From: Craurococcus roseus
GTDB taxonomy: Bacteria; Pseudomonadota; Alphaproteobacteria; Acetobacterales; Acetobacteraceae
Direction of reading: 5' to 3'
DNA: 35,173 bases
NCBI RefSeq assembly: GCF_039523795.1
Contig: NZ_BAAAFZ010000004.1
Span: forward strand, 1-35,173
Below the pieces are notes generated by a model. The model made no database searches and had not been told where the DNA came from. It worked only from the letters and a program-made list of their open reading frames with translations. A program made the position numbers and the translations under genes. Positions 1-8,350 of this stretch are shown one piece after another; the first letter of the stretch is position 1; every line of letters begins with the position of its first letter.

Positions 1-319
1 GGCGCCGCGTGCGGGCGCGCGGACGCGGCGGCGCCGCCCGGGCGCGTGCGGGGCGAGGCTCGCGCGGGCACCGGCCGGCTCCGCTGCGGCGAATTCGAGA
101 CAGGACATGCGCGATCCCCGGGCCTCCGTGCCTTCGCCGGCCGGAGCCGCGCCGTTCCGGACGCCACGGCTCCGATTTGGGCTCATTGGCATCCTGGGTA
201 GGGCCGTCCGGCGGTGGCGCGCTGTGCGGCCACTCACACGGCACGCGCGATGGGGCGGGCGCTTCGCCGGGGGCACGCTACACCCCTGCCCCATCCAACC
301 AGGCGCCAGGAGCCAGCCC
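1..319. other. left-edge stretch with no supportable gene
   Basis: I see no gene here. An open frame reaches back to 107 in the frame of the following lyase, but its translation is Arg/Pro/Ala-rich, typical of chance frames in GC-rich DNA, and the lyase has a better start at 320. The stretch probably holds the lyase promoter, but I could not pick convincing -35/-10 boxes. Confidence 0.5.
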
Positions 320-1678
320 ATGCCCAGCACCCCGATCGACAGCGGCCTGTTCCGAGACATGTTCGGCACGCCCGCCATGCGCGCCGTGTTCTCCGACGAG
401 GCGCTGCTCGGCCGCTACGCGGAGGCGGAGGCGGCGCTGGCCCGCGCCGAGGCGAAGGTCGGCGTCATCCCCCGCGAAGCGGCGGAGGCGATCTCCGCCG
501 CCGTCGGCCGCGGCCTTTCCTTCGACATGGAGCGCATGAAGCGCGAAACGGAGAACGTCGGCTACCCGATCCTGCCGTTGGTGCACCAGCTCGCCGACGC
601 CGCCGGCGAGGCGGGGCGTTACGTGCATTGGGGCGCCACGACGCAGGACATCATGGACACGGCCACCGTGCTCCAGCTCCGCGCGGCGCTCGACCTCGTG
701 GCGGCGGACATCGGAACGCTGCGCGGCATCCTCGCCGGCCTCGCGGCGAAGCACCGCGACACGCCGATGGCGGGCCGCACCCACTTGCAGCAGGCGTTGC
801 CCATCACCTTCGGCTACAAGGCCGCGGTGTGGCTTTCCATGATGGACCGCCACGCCGAGCGGCTGGAGCAGCTCCGCCCGCGCGTGCTGGTGGGCCAGTT
901 CGCGGGCGCCGCGGGGACGCTGGCCTCGCTGGGCGACAAGGGGCTGGAGGTGCAGGCGGCGTTCTGCGCGGAGCTGGGCCTCGCGCAACCGCCCATCACT
1001 TGGCACGTGGCGCGCGACGGCTTCGCCGAGGCGGTGGGCTTCCTCGGCCTCGTCACCGGTTCGCTCGCCAAGGTCGCCACCGACGTCATGCTGATGATGG
1101 CGACCGAGTTCGGCGGCGAGGCGCAGGAGCCCTTCGCGAAGGGGCGCGGCGGCTCCTCCACCATGCCGCAGAAGCGCAACCCGATCTCCTGCGAGCTGAT
1201 CATCGCCACCGCCAAGGCCGTGCGGCAGCGCGTGGGGATGATGCTGGACGCCATGGTGACGGATTTCGAGCGCGCCACCGGCCCATGGCACCTGGAATGG
1301 ATGGCGGTGCCGGAAGGCTTCATCCTTTCCTCCGCCTGCCTGCACCACGCGAAGTTCATGCTGGGCGGGCTGGTGGTGGACCCGGAGCGGATGCGGGCGA
1401 ACCTCGGCCTCACCGGCGGGCTGATCGTGGCGGAGGCGGTGATGATGGCGGCGGCGCCCAAGCTCGGCCGGGGGCGGGCGCACGACGTGGTCTACGACGC
1501 CTGCCGGGCGGCCATCGCTTCGGGTCGCGGCTTGGCCGAAGCCTTGGGCGAGGTGCCGGAGGTCGTGGAGGCGCTCGGTGGGCGGGAGGCGGTGGAGCGC
1601 CGGTGCGACCCGGCGAACTACCTCGGCTTGGCGCCGGAGATGGTGGACCGTGTCCTGGGGGGCCGCGGCGCGGGGTAG
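320..1678 (+). CDS. PcaB-like lyase of the fumarase/aspartase superfamily
   Basis: A 452-residue protein of the class II fumarase/adenylosuccinate lyase superfamily, closest by eye to 3-carboxy-cis,cis-muconate cycloisomerase (PcaB), which acts in the protocatechuate branch of aromatic degradation. The superfamily signature GSSTMPQKRNP lies near residue 277, in the loop carrying the catalytic Ser. An upstream substrate-binding motif, HWGATTQD, is near residue 103, and a TH pair in GRTHLQQALP near 154. Length fits the family (about 450). ATG 320 was chosen because AGGAG sits about nine bases upstream; the longer open frame from 107 adds low-complexity sequence. No other protocatechuate genes are nearby, so the true substrate could be different, for example another argininosuccinate- or adenylosuccinate-like compound. 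The superfamily is certain, the exact reaction is not. Confidence 0.85.
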   Translation: MPSTPIDSGLFRDMFGTPAMRAVFSDEALLGRYAEAEAALARAEAKVGVIPREAAEAISAAVGRGLSFDMERMKRETENVGYPILPLVHQLADAAGEAGRYVHWGATTQDIMDTATVLQLRAALDLVAADIGTLRGILAGLAAKHRDTPMAGRTHLQQALPITFGYKAAVWLSMMDRHAERLEQLRPRVLVGQFAGAAGTLASLGDKGLEVQAAFCAELGLAQPPITWHVARDGFAEAVGFLGLVTGSLAKVATDVMLMMATEFGGEAQEPFAKGRGGSSTMPQKRNPISCELIIATAKAVRQRVGMMLDAMVTDFERATGPWHLEWMAVPEGFILSSACLHHAKFMLGGLVVDPERMRANLGLTGGLIVAEAVMMAAAPKLGRGRAHDVVYDACRAAIASGRGLAEALGEVPEVVEALGGREAVERRCDPANYLGLAPEMVDRVLGGRGAG

Positions 1679-1823
1679 CGGCCGCTGCTCCGCTGCTTGC
1701 CGCCACACCGCCCGACACGATGCGCGCCGGCGTTCCGGCACGAAAAGCGTGGTCCGGGCGTTGACGGACGCGACCGTACCCCATTCTCCCCTGTGGAGCG
1801 GGGAAGCCGTTTCGGAGGACCGC

Positions 1824-1847
1824 ATGGAACGCAAGCACGATGGCTGA
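1824..1847 (+). CDS. possible 7-codon leader ORF overlapping the GH15 start
   Basis: An ATG at 1824 with GGAGG five bases upstream (1814-1818) opens a frame reading MERKHDG, ending in TGA at 1845-1847. This stop lies just inside the next gene, whose ATG is at 1840, so the two overlap by eight bases. The downstream start has only a weak GGAA of its own, so ribosomes finishing the leader could re-initiate on it. The arrangement is visible in the sequence; translational coupling is inference, and the strong SD could simply serve ATG 1840 at long spacing. Confidence 0.3.
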   Translation: MERKHDG

Positions 1848-3663
1848 CCGGACGACCCCGCTGGAGGATTACGCGCTGATCGGCGATTGCGAGACGGCGG
1901 CGCTCGTCTCGCGCGACGGTTCTGTGGATTGGCTGTGCTGGCCGCGCTTCGACAGCCCGGCCTGCTTCGCGGCCCTGCTCGGCGCGCCGGAGCACGGGCG
2001 CTGGCGCATCGCCCCCCGCGACATGGCGCCGGAGCGGACGCGGCGGCAGTACCGCGGCGACACGCTGGTCCTGGAAACGGTGATGGAGACGCCCGACGGT
2101 GGCGCCGTCGCCCTGATCGACTTCATGCCGCCACGCAGCGGCGACTCCGACCTGATCCGCATCGTGCGGGGCCTGCGCGGGCGCGTGCCGATGCGGATGG
2201 AGCTGGTGCTCCGCCCCGACTACGGCCGGACGGTGCCCTGGGTGACGCGGCAGCCCAACGGCGACCTGCGGGCAGTGGCGGGGCCGCACCAGGTGACGCT
2301 CCGCACCGGCGTGCCGACGCGGGGCGAGAACATGCACACCGTGGCCGAGTTCGAGGTCGGCGAAGGCGAGGACGCGACCTTCGTCCTGACGCATTCCGCT
2401 TCGCACCTGCCGCCGCCGGAGCCGGCGGACCCCCGGCTCCAGCTCGGCGAGACGGAAGCGTTCTGGGCGGATTGGATCGCGTCCTGCTCCGACCGCGGGC
2501 CGTGGTCGGAGGCCGTCAAGCGCTCGCTCCTCACCTTGAAGGCGCTGACCTACCGGCCGACGGGCGGCATCGTCGCGGCGCCCACCACCTCCTTGCCGGA
2601 GGTGCTAGGCGGGTCGCGCAACTGGGACTACCGCTTCTGCTGGCTGCGCGACAGCGCCTTCCTGCTCATCGCCCTCACCGGCGCCGGCTTCCTCGAGGAA
2701 GCGGCTGCTTGGCGCGATTGGCTGATCCGCGCCGTCGCCGGCAGCCCGGACCAGGTTCAGATCATGTATGGCGTGGCGGGCGAGCGCTTGCTGACCGAGA
2801 CCGAGCTGCCTTGGCTGCCGGGCTACGCCGGCTCCCTCCCCGTGCGGATCGGCAACGGCGCCGCCGGGCAGATGCAACTCGACGTGCTGGGCGAGACGAT
2901 CGACGCGCTGTTCCAGGCGCACCGGCGCGGCCTCGAACCCTCCGACACCGCTTGGGCGCTCGCGCTGGCGATCATGGAGCGGCTGGAGGAGGTGTGGCGC
3001 CAGCCCGACCAGGGCATTTGGGAGGGTCGCGGCCCGCCCCGGCACTTCACCCATTCCAAGGTCATGGTCTGGGTGGCGTTCGACCGCATGGTCCGCGCCG
3101 CCGAAGCCCTCTCCCTCGACGCGCCGGTGGAGCGCTGGCGCCGCGTGCGGGACGAGGTCCACGCCGACGTGTGCGCCAAGGGCTTCGATCCGGAGATCGG
3201 CGCCTTCACCCAATCATACGGTTCGCGCTCGCTCGACGCGAGCCTGCTGCTGGTCCCCTTGGTCGGCTTCCTCCCACCGGACGACCCGCGGGTGCGCGGC
3301 ACGGTGGCGGCGATCGAGCGCGGCTTGGTGGCGGACGGCCTGGTGCGGCGCTACGACACCGCGGCCACGGACGACGGCCTCGGCGGGCAAGAGGAAGGCA
3401 CCTTCCTCGCCTGCTCCTTCTGGCTGGTCGAGGCCATGCACATGGAAGGCCGCACGGCCGAGGCGCGCGCGTACTTCGAGCGGCTGCTCACGCTCCGCAA
3501 CGACGTCGGCCTGCTCGCCGAGGAGTACGACACGCGGGCGCGGCGCCAGGTCGGCAACTTCCCGCAGGCCTTCAGCCACGAGGCGCTGGTCAACGCCGCC
3601 CTTTGCCTGGAAGGGGGGGAGAACCCCGACCGCAGCGCGCCGCAGTCGCCGCGGCAGGGCTGA
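1840..3663 (+). CDS. glycoside hydrolase family 15 protein (trehalase/glucoamylase-like)
   Basis: A 607-residue cytoplasmic protein of the GH15 family, which hydrolyses alpha-linked glucosides such as trehalose or maltodextrins by inversion. The N-terminal beta-sandwich begins with the family hallmark SRDGSVDWLCWPRFDSP (residues about 24-40). The (alpha/alpha)6 catalytic barrel follows, with NWDYRFCWLRDSAF near 262. Two candidate catalytic glutamates are visible: E395 in GIWEGRG and E518/E519 in QEEGTFLACSFWL. Length is normal for bacterial two-domain GH15 proteins. No signal peptide or membrane segment is seen. In many bacteria such proteins sit beside otsAB or treS trehalose genes, but none is here. 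The substrate cannot be read from the sequence; trehalose or short maltodextrins are the likely options. Confidence 0.9.
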   Translation: MADRTTPLEDYALIGDCETAALVSRDGSVDWLCWPRFDSPACFAALLGAPEHGRWRIAPRDMAPERTRRQYRGDTLVLETVMETPDGGAVALIDFMPPRSGDSDLIRIVRGLRGRVPMRMELVLRPDYGRTVPWVTRQPNGDLRAVAGPHQVTLRTGVPTRGENMHTVAEFEVGEGEDATFVLTHSASHLPPPEPADPRLQLGETEAFWADWIASCSDRGPWSEAVKRSLLTLKALTYRPTGGIVAAPTTSLPEVLGGSRNWDYRFCWLRDSAFLLIALTGAGFLEEAAAWRDWLIRAVAGSPDQVQIMYGVAGERLLTETELPWLPGYAGSLPVRIGNGAAGQMQLDVLGETIDALFQAHRRGLEPSDTAWALALAIMERLEEVWRQPDQGIWEGRGPPRHFTHSKVMVWVAFDRMVRAAEALSLDAPVERWRRVRDEVHADVCAKGFDPEIGAFTQSYGSRSLDASLLLVPLVGFLPPDDPRVRGTVAAIERGLVADGLVRRYDTAATDDGLGGQEEGTFLACSFWLVEAMHMEGRTAEARAYFERLLTLRNDVGLLAEEYDTRARRQVGNFPQAFSHEALVNAALCLEGGENPDRSAPQSPRQG

Positions 3664-3672
3664 ACCGGGGTC

Positions 3673-3707
3673 NNNNNNNNNNNNNNNNNNNNNNNNNNNN
3701 NNNNNNN
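3673..3707. other. assembly gap of 35 N
   Basis: A run of 35 N lies between the stop codons of two convergent genes, directly against a perfect 9-bp hairpin at 3708-3728. A strong GC stem is a usual cause of sequencing drop-out. The missing bases are probably non-coding, because both flanking genes end properly before the gap. Confidence 0.98.
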
Positions 3708-3728
3708 CGGCGGCCGGAACGGCCGCCG
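3708..3728 (-). terminator. GC-rich hairpin terminator candidate
   Basis: CGGCGGCCG, loop GAA, CGGCCGCCG: a perfect 9-bp stem with a three-base loop, 15 bases past the stop of the leftward peroxidase gene. There is no T-run, so it would be an intrinsic-like or Rho-assisted stop. Since it lies between convergent genes it could also serve the GH15 gene from the right; the assembly gap hides that side. Confidence 0.5.
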
Positions 3729-3742
3729 CGCGCCACCCCGGA

Positions 3743-5593
3743 TCAGGCCATCACGCCGGCGAAGCGCAGGAAGTCGCGGATGGTCACGATCGGGTCGCCG
3801 TTGGGCAGCCGCACCGCGTCCGCCGGCGTCCACCACCAGGAGCGGCCGTTGAGGTACGAATTCCGGTCGTGCTTCAGCAGGCCGATGACGGTCTCGCACA
3901 CGATCCGGCTGCCCAGTTCGCCCAGAGCGTTGCCGTCGGCCCGCACCTCGGCCTCCTTCAGCACGTAGTACCAGAGCGGCGTGTGCCGGAGGAAGCCGCC
4001 CTCCTCCAGCGCGGCGTCGACCTCGGGCGTGTTGCCGCGGCGCAGTTCCTCCTCGGAGAGCGGCGCGACGCCCATCTCCGCGGCCACCGCTTGGCCGGTC
4101 GGGATGCTCAGCAGGTAGCCGCGCAGGAGGTTGCGCCGGGCGAGGTGCCGGAGGAGCGTGCGCAGCGCCTTGCCGGCGTCGTCCTGGATGTCGCCGCCGG
4201 TGCCCTCGTTCACCATGCCCTGGGTGGTGAGCGGCGGCGCGAGGCGGGTGTCGATCCTGCGCGCGAAGTGCGTCTCGTCCGGGTCGCCCTTGTCGGTGAG
4301 GCGGTCCCATTCGATGATCCAGTTGAAGGGCAGCGTCGGCGTGCCCCCGAACGGGTTGCGGATGCTCTTGGTCGGGTCGTTCGGGTCGCGCAGGAAGCCG
4401 TTGCCGGTGAACAGGAACAAGAGGTCGAAGGGCGCGAACGGGATGAGCGGCGGCTGCGCCTGGCCCGGCGCCGGCCTGCCGAAGTTGCGGTTGTGGTCGT
4501 AGGCGCCGCGAACCATCGTGTGGCCGAAGCGGAACGCCGCGACCGAGTACTCCAGCGGCATGAACAGCTCGTGGCCCCGCAGCGGCCGGTAGTAGGTGGG
4601 GCCGGCGGCCAGCACCTTGTCCACGACGCCCCCGAAGGTCACGGTCCGGAGATAGTCCTGGACGGTGATGCGCTGGTAGACGTGGCGCACCACGTCGCGC
4701 GCGCACTGGAACACCGCTGCTTGGAAGCGCCGACCCTTGCCGGGCCACAGGCCGAAGTCGCGCGGGTTGGCTTCGATCCTGTCCACCACCGCGTTGTGGA
4801 AGCGCAGGAAGGCGAGGTGGAGCTGCGCGACGATGAGGTTCTCGTCGTTGCGGAGGTCGCCGATGAAGGCGCGCGTGCGCTTGTTGGGGTCGTCCCGCAA
4901 GGCGGGCGGCAGCACATCCTCGGTGATGACGCCCGCGTCCAGCAGCGGCCCGATGCGGGGCAGGTCGCGGTCCAAGTCGTTCTCGGGCGGGATTTTGATG
5001 CCCTGGATCGGCGGTTCGGACGGGTTGTCCGCGTTGCGGCCGATGCGGAATCGGGCGCCGACGTAGAACCCGGCGTCCTTGCTGTCCTGGTCGAGGATGG
5101 CCGGGCCGTCGCCGTAGACGCTGTCGAGGTCGAGCGTCGGGCGCCGCAGGTTCTTCAGGCTCGCGGTGACGTCGTCCGGCGGGACCGGCACGAGGTCCGG
5201 CTTGGTGATGTCGCTGGTCGCGGAGTCGCGGTCGGTGTTCGCGGTCAGGTCGTGGTCGAGGAACTGGCCCCAGTAGGTGTAGACGGCAGGGATGGTGGAG
5301 TTCACCTCCACCTTCGGGTCGGCCTGCGCCGGCGGGTCGTTGTCCACCATCGCCGTGCCGAGCTTGTTCAGGGCCTCGACCACCGCCTTCGGGTCGCCGG
5401 GCAGGCGGCTCGCCGGGTCCGCCTTGAGCTTGGGCAGGAGGTAGTCGAACGGCGTCTCCATCTGCCGCAGCTTGTCCGCCTCGTCCTTCGGCAGCGCCCG
5501 CGCCGCGAGGAAGACGTCGCCTTTGCGGGCCACGCTTTCGGCGTCCTTGGCGGCGTCGTCCATCACGTGCCCGCCGTGCTTCAAGTAGAGCAT
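3743..5593 (-). CDS. animal-type haem peroxidase family protein
   Basis: A 616-residue protein of the animal haem peroxidase superfamily (myeloperoxidase/cyclooxygenase fold), which uses H2O2 to oxidise halides or organic substrates. The active-site set can be aligned by eye: Q110, D113 and H114 in YWGQFLDHDLTA (distal His and haem-linking Asp), R247 and E250 in GDLRNDEN (catalytic Arg and second haem-linking Glu), and proximal H357 in FRFGHTMVRGAY. ATG 5593 was chosen because GGGAG lies about eight bases upstream; the frame extends further to 5746 with Pro/Arg-rich sequence. No signal peptide is visible, so it may be cytoplasmic or exported by a non-classical route. It stands alone, divergent from the CopG-esterase pair. 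The physiological substrate is unknown. Confidence 0.88.
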   Translation of the reverse strand: MLYLKHGGHVMDDAAKDAESVARKGDVFLAARALPKDEADKLRQMETPFDYLLPKLKADPASRLPGDPKAVVEALNKLGTAMVDNDPPAQADPKVEVNSTIPAVYTYWGQFLDHDLTANTDRDSATSDITKPDLVPVPPDDVTASLKNLRRPTLDLDSVYGDGPAILDQDSKDAGFYVGARFRIGRNADNPSEPPIQGIKIPPENDLDRDLPRIGPLLDAGVITEDVLPPALRDDPNKRTRAFIGDLRNDENLIVAQLHLAFLRFHNAVVDRIEANPRDFGLWPGKGRRFQAAVFQCARDVVRHVYQRITVQDYLRTVTFGGVVDKVLAAGPTYYRPLRGHELFMPLEYSVAAFRFGHTMVRGAYDHNRNFGRPAPGQAQPPLIPFAPFDLLFLFTGNGFLRDPNDPTKSIRNPFGGTPTLPFNWIIEWDRLTDKGDPDETHFARRIDTRLAPPLTTQGMVNEGTGGDIQDDAGKALRTLLRHLARRNLLRGYLLSIPTGQAVAAEMGVAPLSEEELRRGNTPEVDAALEEGGFLRHTPLWYYVLKEAEVRADGNALGELGSRIVCETVIGLLKHDRNSYLNGRSWWWTPADAVRLPNGDPIVTIRDFLRFAGVMA

Positions 5594-5807
5594 TCGATCA
5601 CACTCCCGGTTGTTGGCTCGAGTCGGTGGCCATGCCGATGCGCGGGCCGGGGCTGGCCCGTGCGCAGCGCGTGCGGTGCGCCTCACCAGGGGCGCCGCCG
5701 GGCGACTGTGGGCTCCGCGGTGCGTTCGGACTGTGCGCCCGCGCACACCGCGCCCGTGGCCTTTGACGGCCAGGGGGCTTGCGGGGCGGCGGCTCCACCG
5801 CCATTTA

Positions 5808-5834
5808 CCATCCCAGTGGATGGCATGAGGATGG
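5808..5834 (+). promoter_or_regulatory. candidate operator for the CopG-type regulator
   Basis: CCATCC, spacer CAGT, GGATGG forms a perfect 6-bp inverted repeat (5808-5823), and a third copy of GGATGG follows at 5829-5834, just before the regulator start at 5842. Ribbon-helix-helix proteins commonly bind such short repeated half-sites over their own promoter. Binding is inferred, not shown. Confidence 0.35.
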
Positions 5835-5841
5835 TTCTGGG

Positions 5842-6264
5842 ATGTCTGGCACGCTGCACGAACTGCGGCCCAAGAGCGGCGGGGAGACCGAGAAGATCAC
5901 GGTCAACCTCGGCTACGTGGACCTGGGCCACATCGACCTGCTGGTGCAGGACGGCTTCTATTCCAACCGCACCGACTTCATCCGCACCGCCATCCGCAAC
6001 CAGATCGAGCGGCACGCGGAGGCGGCGAAGCGGTCCGTGGAGCGCAAGAGCCTAGACCTCGGCTTACGGCACTACACCCGCGAGGACCTGGAGGCCGCGC
6101 GCGCGGCAGGCCAGGTGCTCGACATCCGGGTGCTCGGCCTTGCCACCATCGCCGCCGACGTTTCGCCGGAATTGGCCCGCGCCGCCATCGGTTCGGTGTC
6201 CGTGCTCGGCGCCTTGCAGGCCAGCGCGGCGGTGAAGGCGGCGCTCGCCGACCGGACCCGCTAG
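5842..6264 (+). CDS. ribbon-helix-helix (CopG-type) regulator
   Basis: A 140-residue protein whose residues about 15-55 form a ribbon-helix-helix DNA-binding region: the beta-strand KITVNLGYVDLGHIDLLV followed by a helix with GFYSNRTDFIRTAIRNQIE. The C-terminal half (about 70-140) is Ala-rich and helical, of unknown role. This type of CopG-like protein is, to my knowledge, typically encoded just upstream of PHB-depolymerase-like esterases in alphaproteobacteria, and the same arrangement is seen here with a 59-base gap. ATG 5842 starts the conserved part; GAGG lies about eleven bases upstream, and a longer frame from 5779 looks non-coding. It probably controls itself and the esterase; a short inverted repeat lies just before its start. 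Confidence 0.8.
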   Translation: MSGTLHELRPKSGGETEKITVNLGYVDLGHIDLLVQDGFYSNRTDFIRTAIRNQIERHAEAAKRSVERKSLDLGLRHYTREDLEAARAAGQVLDIRVLGLATIAADVSPELARAAIGSVSVLGALQASAAVKAALADRTR

Positions 6265-6323
6265 CCGCTCCCGGCCGTTCCCCTGTTCTCCCTTTCCCAC
6301 GATCGACATCGGAAGACCCCGAC

Positions 6324-7586
6324 ATGCAGTTCCTGCCGCCCCAAGACATGGCCGAAGCCACCCGCCTCGTCCGCGAAGGCCAGTTGGCCGACGCCACCGC
6401 GCTCTTGCAGCGCCTGCTCCGCGGTGAGGCGGCGGCGGCGCCGTCCGACGGCGCGCCGGCGGGGCGACGCCCGCCGCGCGTCATCGACGTGGAACCCGAA
6501 GCGGCGGAGCGTCAGCGGCCGGCCGCGGGTGCCGGGGAGGAGCGCACTCCCGGCGGCGCCGGGTGGACCGCCGCCGCCACGGACGGACCGGCGCCGCAGC
6601 CGCAGATGCCCGACGCGCTCCGCGGCTTCGTGGAGCGGATGAAGGGCGGCGGCGGGCTACCGCCGGGGCTGGACGCGCAAATGCTCCGCAAACCGGCGCA
6701 AGCGCGGGTACCGGTGCCGGAGGGCGCGCGCTTCGTCGCCCAAACCTTCTCCAGCCAAGCGGGCAGCCGCGCCTACAAGCTCTACGTCCCGAGCACCCAC
6801 CGCGGGCAGCCGGCGCCGCTGGTTGTCATGCTGCACGGCTGCACCCAGTCGCCGGACGATTTCGCCGCCGGCACCAGGATGAACGCACTCGCGGAGGAGC
6901 ACGGCTTCCTCGTCGCCTACCCGGGGCAGCCGCCTTCCGCCAACCCGCAGAAGTGCTGGAACTGGTTCAACCCGGCGGACCAGCGGCGCGGCGCGGGCGA
7001 GCCTTCGCTGATCGCCGGCATCACCCGGCAGGTGATGCGCGACCACGCCGTGGACCCGCGGCGCGTCTACGTCGCCGGGCTCTCGGCCGGCGGTGCCAAG
7101 GCGGCGATCATGGGCATGGCCTACCCGGACCTCTACGCCGCGGTGGGCGTGCATTCCGGCCTGGCGTGCGGTTCGGCGAGCGACGTCCAATCGGCCTTCG
7201 CCGCCATGCGCGGCGGCAGCGGCGGCGCCCCGTGCCGGCCCGATCCGGCGGCGGGGGAGCGGCGGCCCGTGCCGGCCATCGTGTTCCACGCGGACCGCGA
7301 CGGCACCGTGCACCCGCGCAACGCCGACCAGGTCGTCGCCCAGTACGGGGCGCCGGGACTGCGGAGGCAGGCGCCGCAGCGCGGGCAGGTCGCGGGGGGC
7401 CGCCCTTACACCAAGACGCTGCACGCCGCCTCCGACGGGCAGGTGCTGCTGGAGCAATGGACGGTGCATGGCGGCGGCCACGCCTGGTCCGGCGGCAGCC
7501 CGGACGGCTCCTACACCGACCCGCTCGGCCCCGATGCCTCGCGCGAGATGCTGCGCTTCTTCCTCGACCACCCGCGCGCCGGTTGA
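6324..7586 (+). CDS. PHB depolymerase family esterase
   Basis: A 420-residue alpha/beta-hydrolase of the poly(3-hydroxybutyrate) depolymerase / feruloyl esterase (LpqC-like) family. The oxyanion region is LVVMLHGCTQSPDDFAAGT near residue 170, and the lipase box GLSAGG near 252 carries the nucleophilic Ser. The acid is probably in FHADRDGTVHP near 326, and the catalytic His in GGGHAWSGGSPDGSY near 388. The first 130 residues are Pro/Ala/Arg-rich and probably a flexible linker. No clear signal peptide is present, so an intracellular role is possible. GGAAG lies about eight bases before ATG 6324. The upstream CopG-type gene probably forms an operon with it. A phasin-like gene at 11.2 kb hints at polyester metabolism, but the substrate is not established. 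Confidence 0.85.
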   Translation: MQFLPPQDMAEATRLVREGQLADATALLQRLLRGEAAAAPSDGAPAGRRPPRVIDVEPEAAERQRPAAGAGEERTPGGAGWTAAATDGPAPQPQMPDALRGFVERMKGGGGLPPGLDAQMLRKPAQARVPVPEGARFVAQTFSSQAGSRAYKLYVPSTHRGQPAPLVVMLHGCTQSPDDFAAGTRMNALAEEHGFLVAYPGQPPSANPQKCWNWFNPADQRRGAGEPSLIAGITRQVMRDHAVDPRRVYVAGLSAGGAKAAIMGMAYPDLYAAVGVHSGLACGSASDVQSAFAAMRGGSGGAPCRPDPAAGERRPVPAIVFHADRDGTVHPRNADQVVAQYGAPGLRRQAPQRGQVAGGRPYTKTLHAASDGQVLLEQWTVHGGGHAWSGGSPDGSYTDPLGPDASREMLRFFLDHPRAG

Positions 7587-7766
7587 GGCCCGGGCGGGCG
7601 CAAGCTTTCCGCCTTCTGCCCCGACGTGACGCTTTACGGACGTTTCGGATCGGGTCCATGCTCGATCCGCCGCGCATCGCTTGCTGGCCCTCACAGGGCA
7701 CGGGCGGCCGCGGAACGCGCCGGTCCGAGCCCGGCCAAGCAAGTCCAAAAAAGTGGGGAGCGGAAC

Positions 7767-8345
7767 ATGTCGGACACGGTGAAGATTCACCCGTACGTGG
7801 ACGGCGGCTTGAAGCCGGCCGCGCCGGGTTTCGCCGGCGGCACGCTGAGTTGCCGATGCGCGCAGGACCCGGTGCGGGTCAGGGTGGAGACGCAGGTGGC
7901 GCACAACCACGTCTGCGGCTGCACCAAGTGCTGGAAGCCGCAAGGTGCCGTCTTTTCCATGGTGGCGGTGGTGCCGCGCGACAAGCTGCGCGTGACGGAG
8001 CACAAGGAGAAGCTCGCCGTCGTGGACGAGACCGCGGCGATCCAGCGCGTCGCCTGCAAGGCGTGCGGCACCCACATGTACGGCCGCATCGAGAACGACA
8101 AGCACCCGTTCTACGGCCTCGACTTCGTGCATCCGGAGCTGTCGCGCGAGGAGGGCTGGGCGCCGCCGGAGTTCGCCGCCTTCGTGTCCTCGGCCATCGA
8201 ATCGGGCGTCAGCCCCGACAGGATGGGCGCGATACGGGCCAGGCTGAGGGAGTTGAAGCTGGAACCCTACGATTGCCTGTCGCCGCCGCTGATGGACGCC
8301 ATCTCCACCCATGTGGCGAAGGCGAAGGGTGTGTTGCGGCAATAG
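7767..8345 (+). CDS. gfa: S-(hydroxymethyl)glutathione synthase (Gfa family)
   Basis: A 192-residue zinc protein of the Gfa family. Members are annotated as catalysing or aiding condensation of formaldehyde with glutathione to S-hydroxymethylglutathione. The zinc-binding cysteines are visible in LSCRCAQDP (near 28), CGCTKCWKP (near 52) and ACKACGTHMYGR (near 98), matching the characteristic three-cluster pattern. The C-terminal region with EPYDCLSPPLMDAI distinguishes true Gfa proteins from shorter Gfa-like ones, and the length is typical. ATG 7767 has GGGGAG seven bases upstream; the frame continues upstream to 7626 without plausible coding. No adhI/frmA partner is nearby. The family is secure; the physiological need for the enzyme is debated in the literature. 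Confidence 0.88.
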   Translation: MSDTVKIHPYVDGGLKPAAPGFAGGTLSCRCAQDPVRVRVETQVAHNHVCGCTKCWKPQGAVFSMVAVVPRDKLRVTEHKEKLAVVDETAAIQRVACKACGTHMYGRIENDKHPFYGLDFVHPELSREEGWAPPEFAAFVSSAIESGVSPDRMGAIRARLRELKLEPYDCLSPPLMDAISTHVAKAKGVLRQ

Positions 8346-8350
8346 GGGCG

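Noticed and set aside
107..319. Upstream extension of the first lyase to ATG 107
   Set aside because: The extra 71 residues are low-complexity, and ATG 320 has a proper Shine-Dalgarno and gives the family length.
1750..1800. TTGACG at about 1763 as a -35 box for the GH15 gene
   Set aside because: No acceptable -10 box lies at the right distance in this GC-rich stretch.
278..1834. A 518-codon open frame on the minus strand across the lyase gene
   Set aside because: It is antisense to a gene with clear family motifs. Its translation is His/Arg-rich without recognisable domains, typical of GC-rich shadow frames.
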